From NCBI GenBank assembly GCA_030041375.1, contig JASHOA010000060.1:1-64000 (forward strand): DNA of 64,000 nucleotides, given 5' to 3'. Below, one piece after another: positions 44,736 through 54,368 of the stretch. The DNA is from Acetobacteraceae bacterium (lineage in GTDB: Bacteria; Pseudomonadota; Alphaproteobacteria; Acetobacterales; Acetobacteraceae). Below the pieces are notes generated by a model that was not told the DNA's origin, searched no databases, and saw nothing but the letters and a program-made list of their open reading frames with translations. Made by a program: the position numbers and the translations under genes. The number at the start of each line of letters is the position of its first letter. The stretch's first letter is position 1.

Positions 44736-45302
44736 GTGGCGGCAGATCTGGCAGGGCTCAAGGACGATCTCCGGCGGCGCATGGACGGCGCGCTCGAAAC
44801 GCTGCGCCGCGAGTTCGCCGGGCTGCGCACTGGCCGGGCCAATCCCGCGCTGCTCGAGCCGGTCAAGGTTTCCGCCTATGGCAGCGAATTGCCACTCGTC
44901 CAGGTTGGCACGGTCAGCGTCCCGGAGCCCCGGATGATCACCGTTCAGGTCTGGGACCGCGCCCTGGTCGGAGTGGTGGAAAAGGCGATCCGTGATGCCG
45001 GGCTCGGCCTCAATCCCGCCTCGGACGGCCAGGTCGTACGTGTGCCGATCCCGAACCTCACCGCTGAACGGCGGGCCGAGCTTGCCAAGGCTGCCGGCCG
45101 CTACGCCGAAGGCGCCCGTGTCGCGGTGCGAGCGGTCCGGCGCGACGGCATGGAGCATCTCAAGCATTTCGAGAAAAAGGGCGAGATCAGCCAGGACGAG
45201 ATGGCCCGCTGGCACGACGAGGTGCAGAAACTGACCGACGCCTACGTCAAGCGCGTGGACGATGCATTGGCTGACAAGGATCGGGAGATCCGCCAGGTCT
45301 GA
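44736..45302 (+). CDS. frr: Ribosome recycling factor
   Basis: RRF splits post-termination ribosomes with EF-G. The 188-residue protein starts with GTG after GAGAGGAGGCGGGCG and shows the usual [56 protein letters not shown] and [17 protein letters not shown] pattern. It follows pyrH with a 93-nt gap. Confidence 0.97.
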   Translation: MAADLAGLKDDLRRRMDGALETLRREFAGLRTGRANPALLEPVKVSAYGSELPLVQVGTVSVPEPRMITVQVWDRALVGVVEKAIRDAGLGLNPASDGQVVRVPIPNLTAERRAELAKAAGRYAEGARVAVRAVRRDGMEHLKHFEKKGEISQDEMARWHDEVQKLTDAYVKRVDDALADKDREIRQV

Positions 45303-45305
45303 GCG

Positions 45306-46076
45306 ATGCAGCCAGCAACCGAGCAGCGCCCGCTCCCGGCAAGCGGACCGCCGGAACCTGAACTCCCGCCGCGCACCGCCCCGGCGCACGTCGCCATCAT
45401 CATGGACGGCAACGGCCGTTGGGCAAAGGCGCGCGGCTTGCCGCGCCTCGCCGGCCATCGCGCCGGCGGCGAAGCGGTTCGCCGCTCCATTGCCGCCGCC
45501 ATCCGCCATGGCGTGCGCTTCCTCACGCTCTACGCCTTCAGCGCCGAGAACTGGGCTCGTCCGGCCAGCGAAGTCCTCGATCTCACCGGCTTGCTCCGTC
45601 ACTACCTGAAAAGCGAAATCGCGAACCTCGCCGAGGAGGGCGTCCGGCTGTCCGTGATTGGCGAGCCAGGTCGCTTCGCCCCCGATATCCAGACCGAACT
45701 CGCCGCCGCCGAACGCCTGACCGCGGGTAACGAGCGGCTCTTTCTGACGATCGCCCTGTCATACGGGGCACGCAACGAAATCCTCGCCGCCGCACGCGCG
45801 GCGGCAGCCGCGGTCCTGGCCGGCAAACTCCGCCTGGAAGACCTCGACGAGCCGCGTTTCGCGAGCTTCCTCGCGACCGCCGGCACCCCCGACCCCGACC
45901 TGATCATCCGCACCAGCGGGGAACGCCGCCTCTCGAACTTCCTGCTCTGGCAGGCGGCCTATGCCGAACTCGTCTATCTCGACGTGCTGTGGCCGGACTT
46001 CGGAGAAGCTGATTTTGCAGCCGCCTTGGCAGAATATACACAGCGGGAACGGCGCTTCGGTGCACGGCCGGGTTGA
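45306..46076 (+). CDS. uppS: Undecaprenyl diphosphate synthase
   Basis: UppS makes the C55 lipid carrier for peptidoglycan and LPS. The 256-residue protein has HVAIIMDGNGRWAKARG with the catalytic Asp, RLAGHRAGGEAVRR, LTLYAFSAENW and DLIIRTSGERRLSNFLLWQ. It is 3 nt downstream of frr and 4 nt upstream of cdsA. Confidence 0.97.
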   Translation: MQPATEQRPLPASGPPEPELPPRTAPAHVAIIMDGNGRWAKARGLPRLAGHRAGGEAVRRSIAAAIRHGVRFLTLYAFSAENWARPASEVLDLTGLLRHYLKSEIANLAEEGVRLSVIGEPGRFAPDIQTELAAAERLTAGNERLFLTIALSYGARNEILAAARAAAAAVLAGKLRLEDLDEPRFASFLATAGTPDPDLIIRTSGERRLSNFLLWQAAYAELVYLDVLWPDFGEADFAAALAEYTQRERRFGARPG

Positions 46077-46080
46077 CCCG

Positions 46081-46893
46081 ATGCGGGCGCGCTTCGAGGA
46101 TCTGCCCGAGCGGCTGGCCTCGGCATTCGTGCTCGCTCCGGTCGCGCTCGCCTGCCTGTGGGTGGGCGGTGTGAGTTGGGCGGTGCTGGTCGCCCTGGCC
46201 GGTATCGGGCTCGCCACCGAATGGGTCCGCATCGTAACCGTTCGGCCAACCGCCCTGCCGGGCCTCGCCCTCCCGGTCCTGGTCGCCGCGGCCTGCCTGG
46301 CCACCGCCGCCGGATTCGTCGCGCCGGCACTGGCCCTGCTCGGCGTTGCCGCCGCCGGGTTGGCGACGGCCGGAGATTCCGGCGCCGCCGGCCGCCTTTG
46401 GCTTGCCGGAGGCATGATCTATGTCGGCCTCGCCGGGATGGCCGCGACCTGGCTCCGGCTCGGAACCGCGTCCGGGCGCGGCAATGTGCTGTTCGTGTTG
46501 GCGATCGTCTGGGCCAGCGACACCGGCGCCTATCTCGTTGGCCGCTTCGTCGGCGGGCCGAAGCTGGTGCCGCGGATCTCCCCTTCCAAGACCTGGGCCG
46601 GAATGGTTGGCGGCGTGGTCTTTGCAATCGCCGCCGGGCTGGTGGTGGCCAAGCTCTTTGCAGCCGGCGCTACCCTCGGCGGCATTGCCGTCTCGATCGC
46701 GCTCGCCGCCGCGTCACAGGCCGGAGACCTGCTCGAGAGTGCCTTCAAGCGGCGCTTCGGGGTCAAGCATTCGAGCCGGTTGATCCCCGGGCACGGCGGC
46801 CTGCTCGATCGGCTCGACGGCGTGCTGGCGGCGGTCCCGGTGGCTGCCATCCTGGTGCTGGCACTCGGCGCGGATGCAGAACTCTGGCGATGA
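46081..46893 (+). CDS. cdsA: Phosphatidate cytidylyltransferase
   Basis: CdsA makes CDP-diacylglycerol. The 270-residue membrane protein has about eight helices, the ASDTGAYLVGRFVGGPKL segment and the C-terminal signature from QAGDLLESAFKRRFGVKHSS to IPGHGGLLDRLDG. Its stop overlaps the dxr start (ATGA). Confidence 0.95.
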   Translation: MRARFEDLPERLASAFVLAPVALACLWVGGVSWAVLVALAGIGLATEWVRIVTVRPTALPGLALPVLVAAACLATAAGFVAPALALLGVAAAGLATAGDSGAAGRLWLAGGMIYVGLAGMAATWLRLGTASGRGNVLFVLAIVWASDTGAYLVGRFVGGPKLVPRISPSKTWAGMVGGVVFAIAAGLVVAKLFAAGATLGGIAVSIALAAASQAGDLLESAFKRRFGVKHSSRLIPGHGGLLDRLDGVLAAVPVAAILVLALGADAELWR

Positions 46894-48089
46894 AGTCGGT
46901 CAGCATTCTCGGCAGCACTGGCAGCGTCGGGCGGCAAACCGTCGCTCTCCTCGCCACCCATCGCGACCACTTCCGCCCCCGCGCCCTGGTGGGCGGCAAG
47001 AACGCCGCCCTCTTGGCCGAGCAAGCCCGCACACTCGGCGCCGAGCTGGCCGTGATCAACGATCCCGCCGCACTGGGCATCCTCGAAGCAGCGCTGGCAG
47101 GCAGTGGCATCCGCGCCGCCGCCGGCAGGGACGCGGTCCTCGCCGCCGCTTCCCTCGAGGTCGACTGGACCATGGCCGCCATCACCGGGGCCGCCGGCCT
47201 GCCGGCCACGCTCGCTGCGATTCGCCGTGGCGGGACCGTTGCTCTCGCCAACAAGGAAGCTCTGGTCTGCGCCGGCGAGGTCATGCTGGAGGCAGTAGCC
47301 GCTGCGGGTGCGACGCTGCTGCCGGTCGATTCCGAGCACAATGCGGTGTTCCAGGCACTGGCCGGCAGCCATCAGGCGGCGCTCGAGAAGATCGCGCTCA
47401 CCGCCTCCGGCGGGCCGTTCCGCACCGCCAGCCTGGACGAGATGGCACGCGCCACCCCCGAAACGGCGCTGCGCCATCCTGTCTGGTCGATGGGCGCCAA
47501 GATCAGCATCGACTCCGCGACTCTGATGAACAAGGGTCTCGAACTGATCGAGGCCGTGCGGCTCTTCTCTCTGCCGAGCGAGAAGATCGACGTGCTGGTC
47601 CATCCGCAGGCCGTCGTGCACGGGCTGGCCTTCTACGCCGATGGCAGTGTGCTCGCCGCGCTCGGCGCGCCGGATATGCGGATCCCGATCGCCCACGCAC
47701 TCGCCTGGCCGGAGCGGCTGACAACCCGGGCGCCCCGACTCGACCTTGCCGCGCTCGCCCGACTCGACTTCGCCGAGCCGGACGGCACGCGCTTTCCCGC
47801 CCTCCCTTTGGCGCGGCAGGCGATCGCCGCCGGCGGCGGCGCGCCGGCCATCCTGAGCGCCGCCAACGAGGTGGCGGTGGCGGCCTTCCTGGAGCACAGG
47901 ATCGGTTTCCTCGACATCGTAAGAGTGGTCGAATCGGTGCTTCAGGCCATGGGCGCGCCCCCTGCTTCGACGCTCGAGAGCGTGCTTGCTCTCGATGCCG
48001 AAGCCCGCCGCCGGGCTCACGTATTCGCGCGCGGGCCGGCGCGGCACCTTGAAGGCGCCACGCTCGACGGGGCATCCTGGGCCCGATGA
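46890..48089 (+). CDS. dxr: 1-deoxy-D-xylulose 5-phosphate reductoisomerase
   Basis: Dxr commits carbon to the MEP isoprenoid pathway. The 399-residue protein has the NADPH motif SILGSTGSVGRQT, ALANKEALVCAGE, PVDSEHNAVFQ (metal-site Asp and Glu), LTASGGPFRT and MGAKISIDSATLMNKGLELIEA. Overlaps cdsA and rseP by 4 nt each. Confidence 0.97.
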   Translation: MKSVSILGSTGSVGRQTVALLATHRDHFRPRALVGGKNAALLAEQARTLGAELAVINDPAALGILEAALAGSGIRAAAGRDAVLAAASLEVDWTMAAITGAAGLPATLAAIRRGGTVALANKEALVCAGEVMLEAVAAAGATLLPVDSEHNAVFQALAGSHQAALEKIALTASGGPFRTASLDEMARATPETALRHPVWSMGAKISIDSATLMNKGLELIEAVRLFSLPSEKIDVLVHPQAVVHGLAFYADGSVLAALGAPDMRIPIAHALAWPERLTTRAPRLDLAALARLDFAEPDGTRFPALPLARQAIAAGGGAPAILSAANEVAVAAFLEHRIGFLDIVRVVESVLQAMGAPPASTLESVLALDAEARRRAHVFARGPARHLEGATLDGASWAR

Positions 48090-49180
48090 TCGATCTCCTG
48101 CGCAGCGTCATCTCCTTCGCGATCGTGCTCGGCGTCCTGGTTTCCGTGCACGAGTTCGGGCATTACCTGGCGGCGCGACTCTGCGGAGTGCATGTGGAGG
48201 CGTTCTCGATCGGCTTCGGTCGCGCGTTGGCAACCTGGCGCGATCGACGCGGGACCGAATGGCGCCTTTCTCTCCTCCCGCTCGGCGGCTTCGTGAGGCT
48301 GCACGGCCAGGAGCCGCTCGAAACGGTCAGCCCCGAAGAACGGGCGCGCTGGCTACCCGGCCGGGCCTTCCAGGAAAAGCCGCTCGGCGCGCGGGCGATC
48401 GTCGTCGCCGCCGGGCCGTTCGCCAACTTCGTGCTCGCCGTCGTGCTGTTTTTCGCGCTGTTCGCAACCGCGGGCCGGCCCGTGGTGCAGCCGGTCGTCA
48501 ATGGAGTCGTGGCCGGCAGTGCGGCGGCGATGGCCGGGCTCCGGCCGGGTGACCGCCTGGTCGCGGTCGGCCGGCATCCGGTCGCCAGCTTCACCGACAT
48601 CCAGCGCCTGGTCGAGGCGCGCCCCGATCAGCCGCTTGCGCTCACCGTGCTGCGCGACGGCCGCACGCTCAACCTTTCCGCGAAGACCGGGGCAACGATG
48701 CTCGCCGGCCGGCGCATCGGCATGCTGGGGATCAGTGGCAAAACGACCATCTTTATCCGCCTGGGGCCGGTCGCTTCGATCGCTGCCGCCGGCACGGAGA
48801 GCTGGAACGTGACGGTCGCCACAGTTGTCGGCGTGTGGCAGATCATCACCACCCGCAAGGGAAGTGCCGACCTGGGCGGCCCGCTCCGCATCGCCCAACT
48901 CTCCGGCCGCGTCGCCGCACTCGGCATAGCGAGCCTGGTGTCCTTCATTGCCGTGCTCTCGATCAATCTCGGGTTGATCAACCTGTTGCCGATTCCGGTG
49001 CTCGACGGAGGACATCTCCTGTTCTATCTGGCCGAGGCCGCGTATGGCAGGCCGCTTTCCGCTCGCGCACAGGAAATCGGGCTGCGCGCCGGCATCGCAC
49101 TCCTCGTCTTCATTTTCGTCTTCGCGACCTGGAACGACCTGATGCATCTCGGCGTCGTGCAATGGGTGCGGAGTCTTTGA
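48086..49180 (+). CDS. rseP: Site-2 protease RseP (RIP metalloprotease)
   Basis: RseP cleaves anti-sigma factors within the membrane. The 364-residue protein has the zinc motif VHEFGHYLAAR in helix 1, a PDZ domain (VAGSAAAMAGLRPGDRLVAV) and the second active-site segment NLLPIPVLDGGHLLFY. Its start overlaps the dxr stop. Confidence 0.96.
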   Translation: MIDLLRSVISFAIVLGVLVSVHEFGHYLAARLCGVHVEAFSIGFGRALATWRDRRGTEWRLSLLPLGGFVRLHGQEPLETVSPEERARWLPGRAFQEKPLGARAIVVAAGPFANFVLAVVLFFALFATAGRPVVQPVVNGVVAGSAAAMAGLRPGDRLVAVGRHPVASFTDIQRLVEARPDQPLALTVLRDGRTLNLSAKTGATMLAGRRIGMLGISGKTTIFIRLGPVASIAAAGTESWNVTVATVVGVWQIITTRKGSADLGGPLRIAQLSGRVAALGIASLVSFIAVLSINLGLINLLPIPVLDGGHLLFYLAEAAYGRPLSARAQEIGLRAGIALLVFIFVFATWNDLMHLGVVQWVRSL

Positions 49181-49276
49181 CCCGGGCAGGCAGATGGCGG
49201 CGCTTGGCGCTCAGTGCCAGCCGAGCTTATGCTTCCCGGCTACCCTCCTTCTCCGGCACGGCTTCACCCTGAACCA

Positions 49277-51622
49277 ATGCCGGCACGCCATCGGGAAACC
49301 CGCCTGTTGCCGCGCATCCAGTTCGCTGCCTTCATCCTCGTCGCGCTTGTGGCGATCCCGCCTTGGCTTGGCCCCGTGGCGCGGGCAGCGCAGCCCGCCT
49401 CCGCTGCCCAGCCCGGCGTCGGGCGAATCGCCGACATCCGTGTGGCGGGCAACCAGCGGATCGAGTCGAGCACCATCCTCTCTTACATGCTGCTCCGGCC
49501 CGGCGATCCGTTCGACCCGAGCCTGATGGATCGCAGCCTCAAGACGCTGTTCGCAACCGGCCTGTTCAGCGACGTGAAGCTCACCCGCCAGGGCGATACG
49601 CTGCTGGTCACCGTCAAGGAGAACCCGGTCGTCAACGAGGTGGCCTTCGAGGGCAACCACCAGCTCACCGACAAGGATCTCTCAAGCGGGATCACGCTCC
49701 GCACGCGCGCCGTCTTCACGCCGGCCGCCGCGGAAGCGGATCGGCGGGCCATTCTCGGCCAGTACGCGGAAAAGGGCTATTACGCCGCGACGGTCGTGCC
49801 GAAAATCATCAAGCTGCCAGAGAACCGGGTCAACGTGGTGTTCGAGATCAGCGAGGGGAAGGCCACCTACATCAGCCGCATCGTCTTCGTGGGCAATGAG
49901 GCCTTCGGTCCCGGCACGCTTTCCGGCGTCATCAGCTCTCGCGAAGAGGCGTGGTGGCGCTTCTTCAGCTCCGCGGACAGCTACAACCCGAGCCGGGTCG
50001 ATCTCGACGAGTCGCTGCTGCGGCGATTCTATCTGCGCAACGGCTACGCCGATTTCCGGGTCGTGCAAGCCCAGGCCGAATTGTCCCCGGATCATCGTTC
50101 CTTCGTGCTCACCTACGTGCTGTACGAAGGTGCGCGCTACCGCGTCAGCTCTGTCAAGGTGATCTCGCACCTGCCCAAAATCTCCGGCAAATCGCTGCTG
50201 CCGCTGGTGGAACTTTCGGCTGGGGACTGGTTCGACGGCGACGCGGTCGAACGTTCGGTGCAGGCCATCTCGGACCATCTGCAGAACGGCGGCTATGCCT
50301 TCGCAGAGGTGCATCCCGACATCACCAAGGACGCGAAGAAACACACCATTGCGCTTGTCTTCAACGTGGTGGAAGGCCCGCGGGTCTATATTCAGCGCAT
50401 CGCCATATCCGGCAACACGCGCACGCAGGACCAGGTGATCCGCCGCCAGTTCACGCTCGCGGAGGGTGACGCATTCAGCGCCGCCTCGATCCAGCAGACA
50501 CAGCAGCGCCTCAAGGACCTCAACTACTTCGGCTCGGTGAACATCACGACCGCGCCGGGTTCCGCGCCGGACCGTGTGATCGTCAATACCAATGTGACCG
50601 AGAAAGCCACCGGCCAGCTCACATTGGGCGGCGGCTACTCGACGGATATCGGCGCCCTGCTGAACGTCGGACTGCAGGAAAATAATATCGTCGGCAGCGG
50701 CATTGATGCCGGTATCACCGGGGTCCTCGCGCAGCGGGCAAGCGAGCTCGATCTATCCGTGACGAACCCCTATTTTCTCGGGCGGAATCTGCTGGCCGGG
50801 ATCGACGCCTTCGTGCTGACGAACAACAATGAGACCGTCTCCTCGTACAGTGAGAACCGGGTCGGCTTCACGACCAGGCTCGGCTACAGCTTCAACGATC
50901 ACGTACAGCAAGTCTGGACCTATTCGCTGATCAATCGCGATATCGTCGATGTGCCGACTACGGCGAGCCCCTATGTGATAGCGGCCCAAGGCAACTCGTT
51001 GCTTTCGCAGATCGGCCAGACGCTGACGTTCGACTGGCGCGACAGCCGGATCGACCCGACCAAGGGTTTCGTCGTCCGCGGCGGAACCGATTTTGCCGGC
51101 ATCGGCGGGGATGCGGACTTCATCCGCCTGCGTCTCGACGGCGCCTATTACTTTCCCCTCACGGGGACGCTCGGCCAGGGATGGGGGATCAGCGTCAGCG
51201 GCGGCACCGGCTATCTAGTGCCGATCGACCATCCGCCCTCGATCATCGACAATTTCTTCCTCGGTGGGGCCAATCTGCGCGGCTTCCTCGATGGCGGGGT
51301 GGGCCCGCACGACGCCACAACCGGCGACAGCCTCGGCGGGCGTTTCGTCTGGACGCAATCGACCGAATTGCGCTTCCCGCTGCCCGTCAACCCCGATCTC
51401 GGTCTCTCGGGTCGATTGTTCGTGGACATGGGCTCGGATTACGGCATCAAGGAGAATCACGGACCCGTCGTCGACTACGCGCAACCGCGCGTCGGCACCG
51501 GCATCGGCTTCTCCTGGGCATCGCCCTTCGGATTGCTCAACTTCGATTTCGGCTGGGCGGTGGTGAAGAAGCCGTTTGACCAGACCCAGGTGTTCCGTTT
51601 TGGGTTCGGAACTACGTTCTGA
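49277..51622 (+). CDS. bamA: Outer membrane protein assembly factor BamA
   Basis: BamA folds beta-barrel proteins into the outer membrane. The 781-residue protein has a signal peptide ending in GPVARAA, five POTRA repeats over about residues 50-420 (RIADIRVAGNQRIESSTIL, VNEVAFEGNHQLTDKDL and so on) and a C-terminal barrel with the lid-lock SFDWRDSRIDPTKGF-type loop, GGANLRGF and final FRFGFGTTF. The start at 49277 gives a normal signal peptide; upstream frame residues to 49214 do not. Confidence 0.97.
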   Translation: MPARHRETRLLPRIQFAAFILVALVAIPPWLGPVARAAQPASAAQPGVGRIADIRVAGNQRIESSTILSYMLLRPGDPFDPSLMDRSLKTLFATGLFSDVKLTRQGDTLLVTVKENPVVNEVAFEGNHQLTDKDLSSGITLRTRAVFTPAAAEADRRAILGQYAEKGYYAATVVPKIIKLPENRVNVVFEISEGKATYISRIVFVGNEAFGPGTLSGVISSREEAWWRFFSSADSYNPSRVDLDESLLRRFYLRNGYADFRVVQAQAELSPDHRSFVLTYVLYEGARYRVSSVKVISHLPKISGKSLLPLVELSAGDWFDGDAVERSVQAISDHLQNGGYAFAEVHPDITKDAKKHTIALVFNVVEGPRVYIQRIAISGNTRTQDQVIRRQFTLAEGDAFSAASIQQTQQRLKDLNYFGSVNITTAPGSAPDRVIVNTNVTEKATGQLTLGGGYSTDIGALLNVGLQENNIVGSGIDAGITGVLAQRASELDLSVTNPYFLGRNLLAGIDAFVLTNNNETVSSYSENRVGFTTRLGYSFNDHVQQVWTYSLINRDIVDVPTTASPYVIAAQGNSLLSQIGQTLTFDWRDSRIDPTKGFVVRGGTDFAGIGGDADFIRLRLDGAYYFPLTGTLGQGWGISVSGGTGYLVPIDHPPSIIDNFFLGGANLRGFLDGGVGPHDATTGDSLGGRFVWTQSTELRFPLPVNPDLGLSGRLFVDMGSDYGIKENHGPVVDYAQPRVGTGIGFSWASPFGLLNFDFGWAVVKKPFDQTQVFRFGFGTTF

Positions 51623-51662
51623 TGTTGAGATCAGCGCCAATCGCTGCCCGCTGTCTGGGGTC

Positions 51663-52610
51663 ATGAGAATGCACTGCAACCGCTGTTGGCACCCTGCGAC
51701 CGACCGCCAGCGCGCGGTCCGATGGTCCCGTCGTAGCAGTCGGAAACCGACCGCCACTTTCAATCCACTCCCGCGCGCACTCCTCGCCGTCGTGCTCGCG
51801 GCCGCCATTCTTCACCCAGCTCCGCTCGTCGCCCAATCGACGCCGAGCCAGGGTCCGGGTTGGTTCATCCCAGGCGCACCGCAGCATCCCGCGCCTGCGC
51901 CGGCCCCCCACCCCGCGCCCGCGCCACCCCCGCCGCACCCTGCTCCGGCCTCGCTTCCCGCCCTGCCTCCCGTCCCGCAACTGCCGGCCTTGCCGAAGGG
52001 TACGGCGCCCCCGCCGGCGGTGATGGGGGTGCTCAGCGTACCCGACGTCTATCGCCAATCGACGGCGGTCCAGGCCATGGAGAAGATCATCAACGCGCGG
52101 CGCAACGCCCTCAGTCAGGATGCGGTGAAGGAACAAGACGTCTGGCGGCAGATGCAGGCCTCTCTCGCCGCGGAGCGAGCGAAGTTGACACCGGCCGCGA
52201 TTCGTGCGCGCGAAACCGCATTGCAGAACCGGATCACCAACGCCCAGAAGGAATTCTCCGGCCGCAACCAGCAGATCCAGGAAGCCGCGCAATACGCCAT
52301 CGACGAAGTGAACCGGATGCTGGTGGCGGTCATCCGCCAGGTCGCGGAGAGCCGGGGCATGAACCTCGTCCTGCATCGCGAACAGGTGGCCCTCAACATG
52401 AACACCTACGACATCACCGACCAGGTTGCCCAGCAGCTCAACAAGGTGTTGCCGAAAGTCACCGTGCTCCCCGACAGCGAGATGCCAATCGGACCGCCAG
52501 TCGCCGCCGCTGCACCAGGCAATGGTCTCTTGACGCAAGCCGCCCCCGTTCCAACCGGACCTCTGCCCCTGCCTCCCGTCGCCCCGCCAGGCAGCGCCGC
52601 GAAACCCTGA
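51663..52610 (+). CDS. OmpH/Skp-like periplasmic chaperone with Pro-rich extensions
   Basis: The 315-residue protein follows bamA, where skp is expected. It has a signal peptide (LLAVVLAAAILHPAPLVAQ), a Pro/Ala/His-rich segment of about 60 residues, and an OmpH core starting GVLSVPDVYRQSTAVQAMEKI with a long charged helix and ending in VAESRGMNLVLHREQVALN and YDITDQVAQQLNKVLP. A second Pro-rich tail closes the protein. Typical Skp is about 160-200 residues, so both flanks are lineage additions. Confidence 0.88.
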   Translation: MRMHCNRCWHPATDRQRAVRWSRRSSRKPTATFNPLPRALLAVVLAAAILHPAPLVAQSTPSQGPGWFIPGAPQHPAPAPAPHPAPAPPPPHPAPASLPALPPVPQLPALPKGTAPPPAVMGVLSVPDVYRQSTAVQAMEKIINARRNALSQDAVKEQDVWRQMQASLAAERAKLTPAAIRARETALQNRITNAQKEFSGRNQQIQEAAQYAIDEVNRMLVAVIRQVAESRGMNLVLHREQVALNMNTYDITDQVAQQLNKVLPKVTVLPDSEMPIGPPVAAAAPGNGLLTQAAPVPTGPLPLPPVAPPGSAAKP

Positions 52611-52613
52611 CCG

Positions 52614-53678
52614 ATGCAGGCTCGGGCGGCCATCGCCGGTGATCCTCGCTTCTATGCCGCGAGCGGCCCTCTCCCCTTGAGTGCAGTCGCCGCCGCGGCC
52701 GGCAGCCCGCTGCTCGCCGAGGAGCGATTGCTGCGCGGCGTCGCCCCGCTGCAAACGGCAGGACCCGCCGAGGTGAGCTTCCTCGACAATCCGCGCTACC
52801 TGCCCGCGCTGGAGGCGACGCGCGCCGGCGCGGTCGTGCTTCGCCCCGAGCTGGCCGCCCGCGTCCCCGCCGGGACCACCGCCATTCCGGTCCCCGAACC
52901 ATATCAAAGCTGGGCGCGGGTCGCTGCGCTGTTTCATCCACCACCCTCGCCGCGCCCCGGAATCCATCGCACCGCCGTGATCGGCGAGGGTGCAGTCGTC
53001 GATCCTTCGGCCGAGATCGGGCCGCTGGTCGTCATCGGCGCCAGAGCGGAGATCGGGCCCGGCTGCCGCATCGGCCCGGGGGCGGTCATCGGTCCGGGTG
53101 TGATTCTGGCCGCAGAATGCCGGATCGGCGCCCACGCCAGCCTGAGCTATGCCCTGCTCGGTGAGCGGGTCACGATCAATCCCGGGGTCAGGATCGGACA
53201 GGACGGGTTCGGATTCGCGGTTACCGAACTGGGCTTCCTGAGCGTGCCTCAGCTCGGCCGGGTGGTGATCGAGCACGACGTGGAGATTGGCGCCAATTGC
53301 ACGATCGACCGGGGGTCGGTGCAGGATACACTGATCGGCGCCGGATCGCGGCTCGACAACCTGGTTCAGATCGGGCACAACGTGCGGATCGGCCGGCTCT
53401 GCGTCATCGTCTCGCAGGTTGGTGTCTCCGGTTCGACTATCATCGAAGACTTCGTGATGATTGGGGGGCAGGCAGGCCTGATCGGGCACCTGCACATCGG
53501 GAAGAAGGCGCGGATCGGGGCCCAGGCGGGGGTGAAGGACGACGTTCCCGCCGGCGCCGACGTCGTCGGCACCCCGGCCGAGCCGAAGCACAGCTTTTTT
53601 CGCCAGGTCGTGCTCCTCAGGCGCCTGGCGGCAGGCAAGCAGGCGGGCGGTGGATCCGCCGGCAAAAAAGCATGGTGA
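52614..53678 (+). CDS. lpxD: UDP-3-O-acylglucosamine N-acyltransferase
   Basis: LpxD adds the N-linked acyl chain in lipid A synthesis. The 354-residue protein has the N-terminal uridine-binding domain (EVSFLDNPRYLPALE), a left-handed beta-helix of IGxxxxIGPG hexapeptides and the catalytic His in LDNLVQIGHNVRIGRL. It ends overlapping the fabZ leader. Confidence 0.96.
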   Translation: MQARAAIAGDPRFYAASGPLPLSAVAAAAGSPLLAEERLLRGVAPLQTAGPAEVSFLDNPRYLPALEATRAGAVVLRPELAARVPAGTTAIPVPEPYQSWARVAALFHPPPSPRPGIHRTAVIGEGAVVDPSAEIGPLVVIGARAEIGPGCRIGPGAVIGPGVILAAECRIGAHASLSYALLGERVTINPGVRIGQDGFGFAVTELGFLSVPQLGRVVIEHDVEIGANCTIDRGSVQDTLIGAGSRLDNLVQIGHNVRIGRLCVIVSQVGVSGSTIIEDFVMIGGQAGLIGHLHIGKKARIGAQAGVKDDVPAGADVVGTPAEPKHSFFRQVVLLRRLAAGKQAGGGSAGKKAW

Positions 53679-53686
53679 GGGCGATC

Positions 53687-54208
53687 ATGGACGCGACGGT
53701 GATGGACCGCCAGAACGAGCACGGTGAGCGCGGTGCCGCGAAGGGCTACGCCATCGGCATCGAGCGCATCCAGCAGATGCTTCCGCATCGCTTCCCGATG
53801 CTGATGATCGACCGGATCGCCGAACTCGTGCCGGATCATTCCGCGATCGGTATTAAGAACGTGACGATGAATGAATCCTATTTCCAGGGCCATTTCCCGA
53901 ACCATCCGGTTGTCCCCGGCGTGATGATCATCGAAAGCATGGCGCAGACCGCCTCGATGCTGGTACTCGAGACCCTGGGCGAGGCTTCGAACGGCAAGGT
54001 CGTCTATTTCATGTTCATCGACAATGCCAAGTTCCGCCGCCCGGTCACGCCCGGAGACCAGATGCAAATCCACGTCCTCAAGCAGCGCCGGCGCGGCAAC
54101 GTCTGGAAGTTCAGCGGGGTCGCAACGGTCGACGGCGTCGTGGTGGCGGAAGCGACGTATGCCGCCATGATCGTCAAACCCACCGAGTTGCCGTCTCATT
54201 CCGAATAA
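53687..54208 (+). CDS. fabZ: 3-hydroxyacyl-ACP dehydratase FabZ
   Basis: FabZ dehydrates hydroxyacyl-ACP in fatty acid synthesis. The protein of about 173 residues has IQQMLPHRFPMLMIDRI, the catalytic His in YFQGHFPNHPVVPGVMIIE and the catalytic Glu in IESMAQTA. The start at 53687 is preferred; ATG at 53672 is also in frame. It follows lpxD, the usual lipid A order. Confidence 0.96.
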   Translation: MDATVMDRQNEHGERGAAKGYAIGIERIQQMLPHRFPMLMIDRIAELVPDHSAIGIKNVTMNESYFQGHFPNHPVVPGVMIIESMAQTASMLVLETLGEASNGKVVYFMFIDNAKFRRPVTPGDQMQIHVLKQRRRGNVWKFSGVATVDGVVVAEATYAAMIVKPTELPSHSE

Positions 54209-54368
54209 CTTCGAGCGGAACAGGGAAATACAACCCCCGGTTTTGAGTCGAAGCAACATCCGGCAACAATCATTGACTTGGTGGCTTCATCGTCGCTCGT
54301 CATCGTCGCCGGAGTTTTGCCTTGCTGCGCTCATACCTCGCTGACGAACTGCGAAAGTGGCCAGGTTG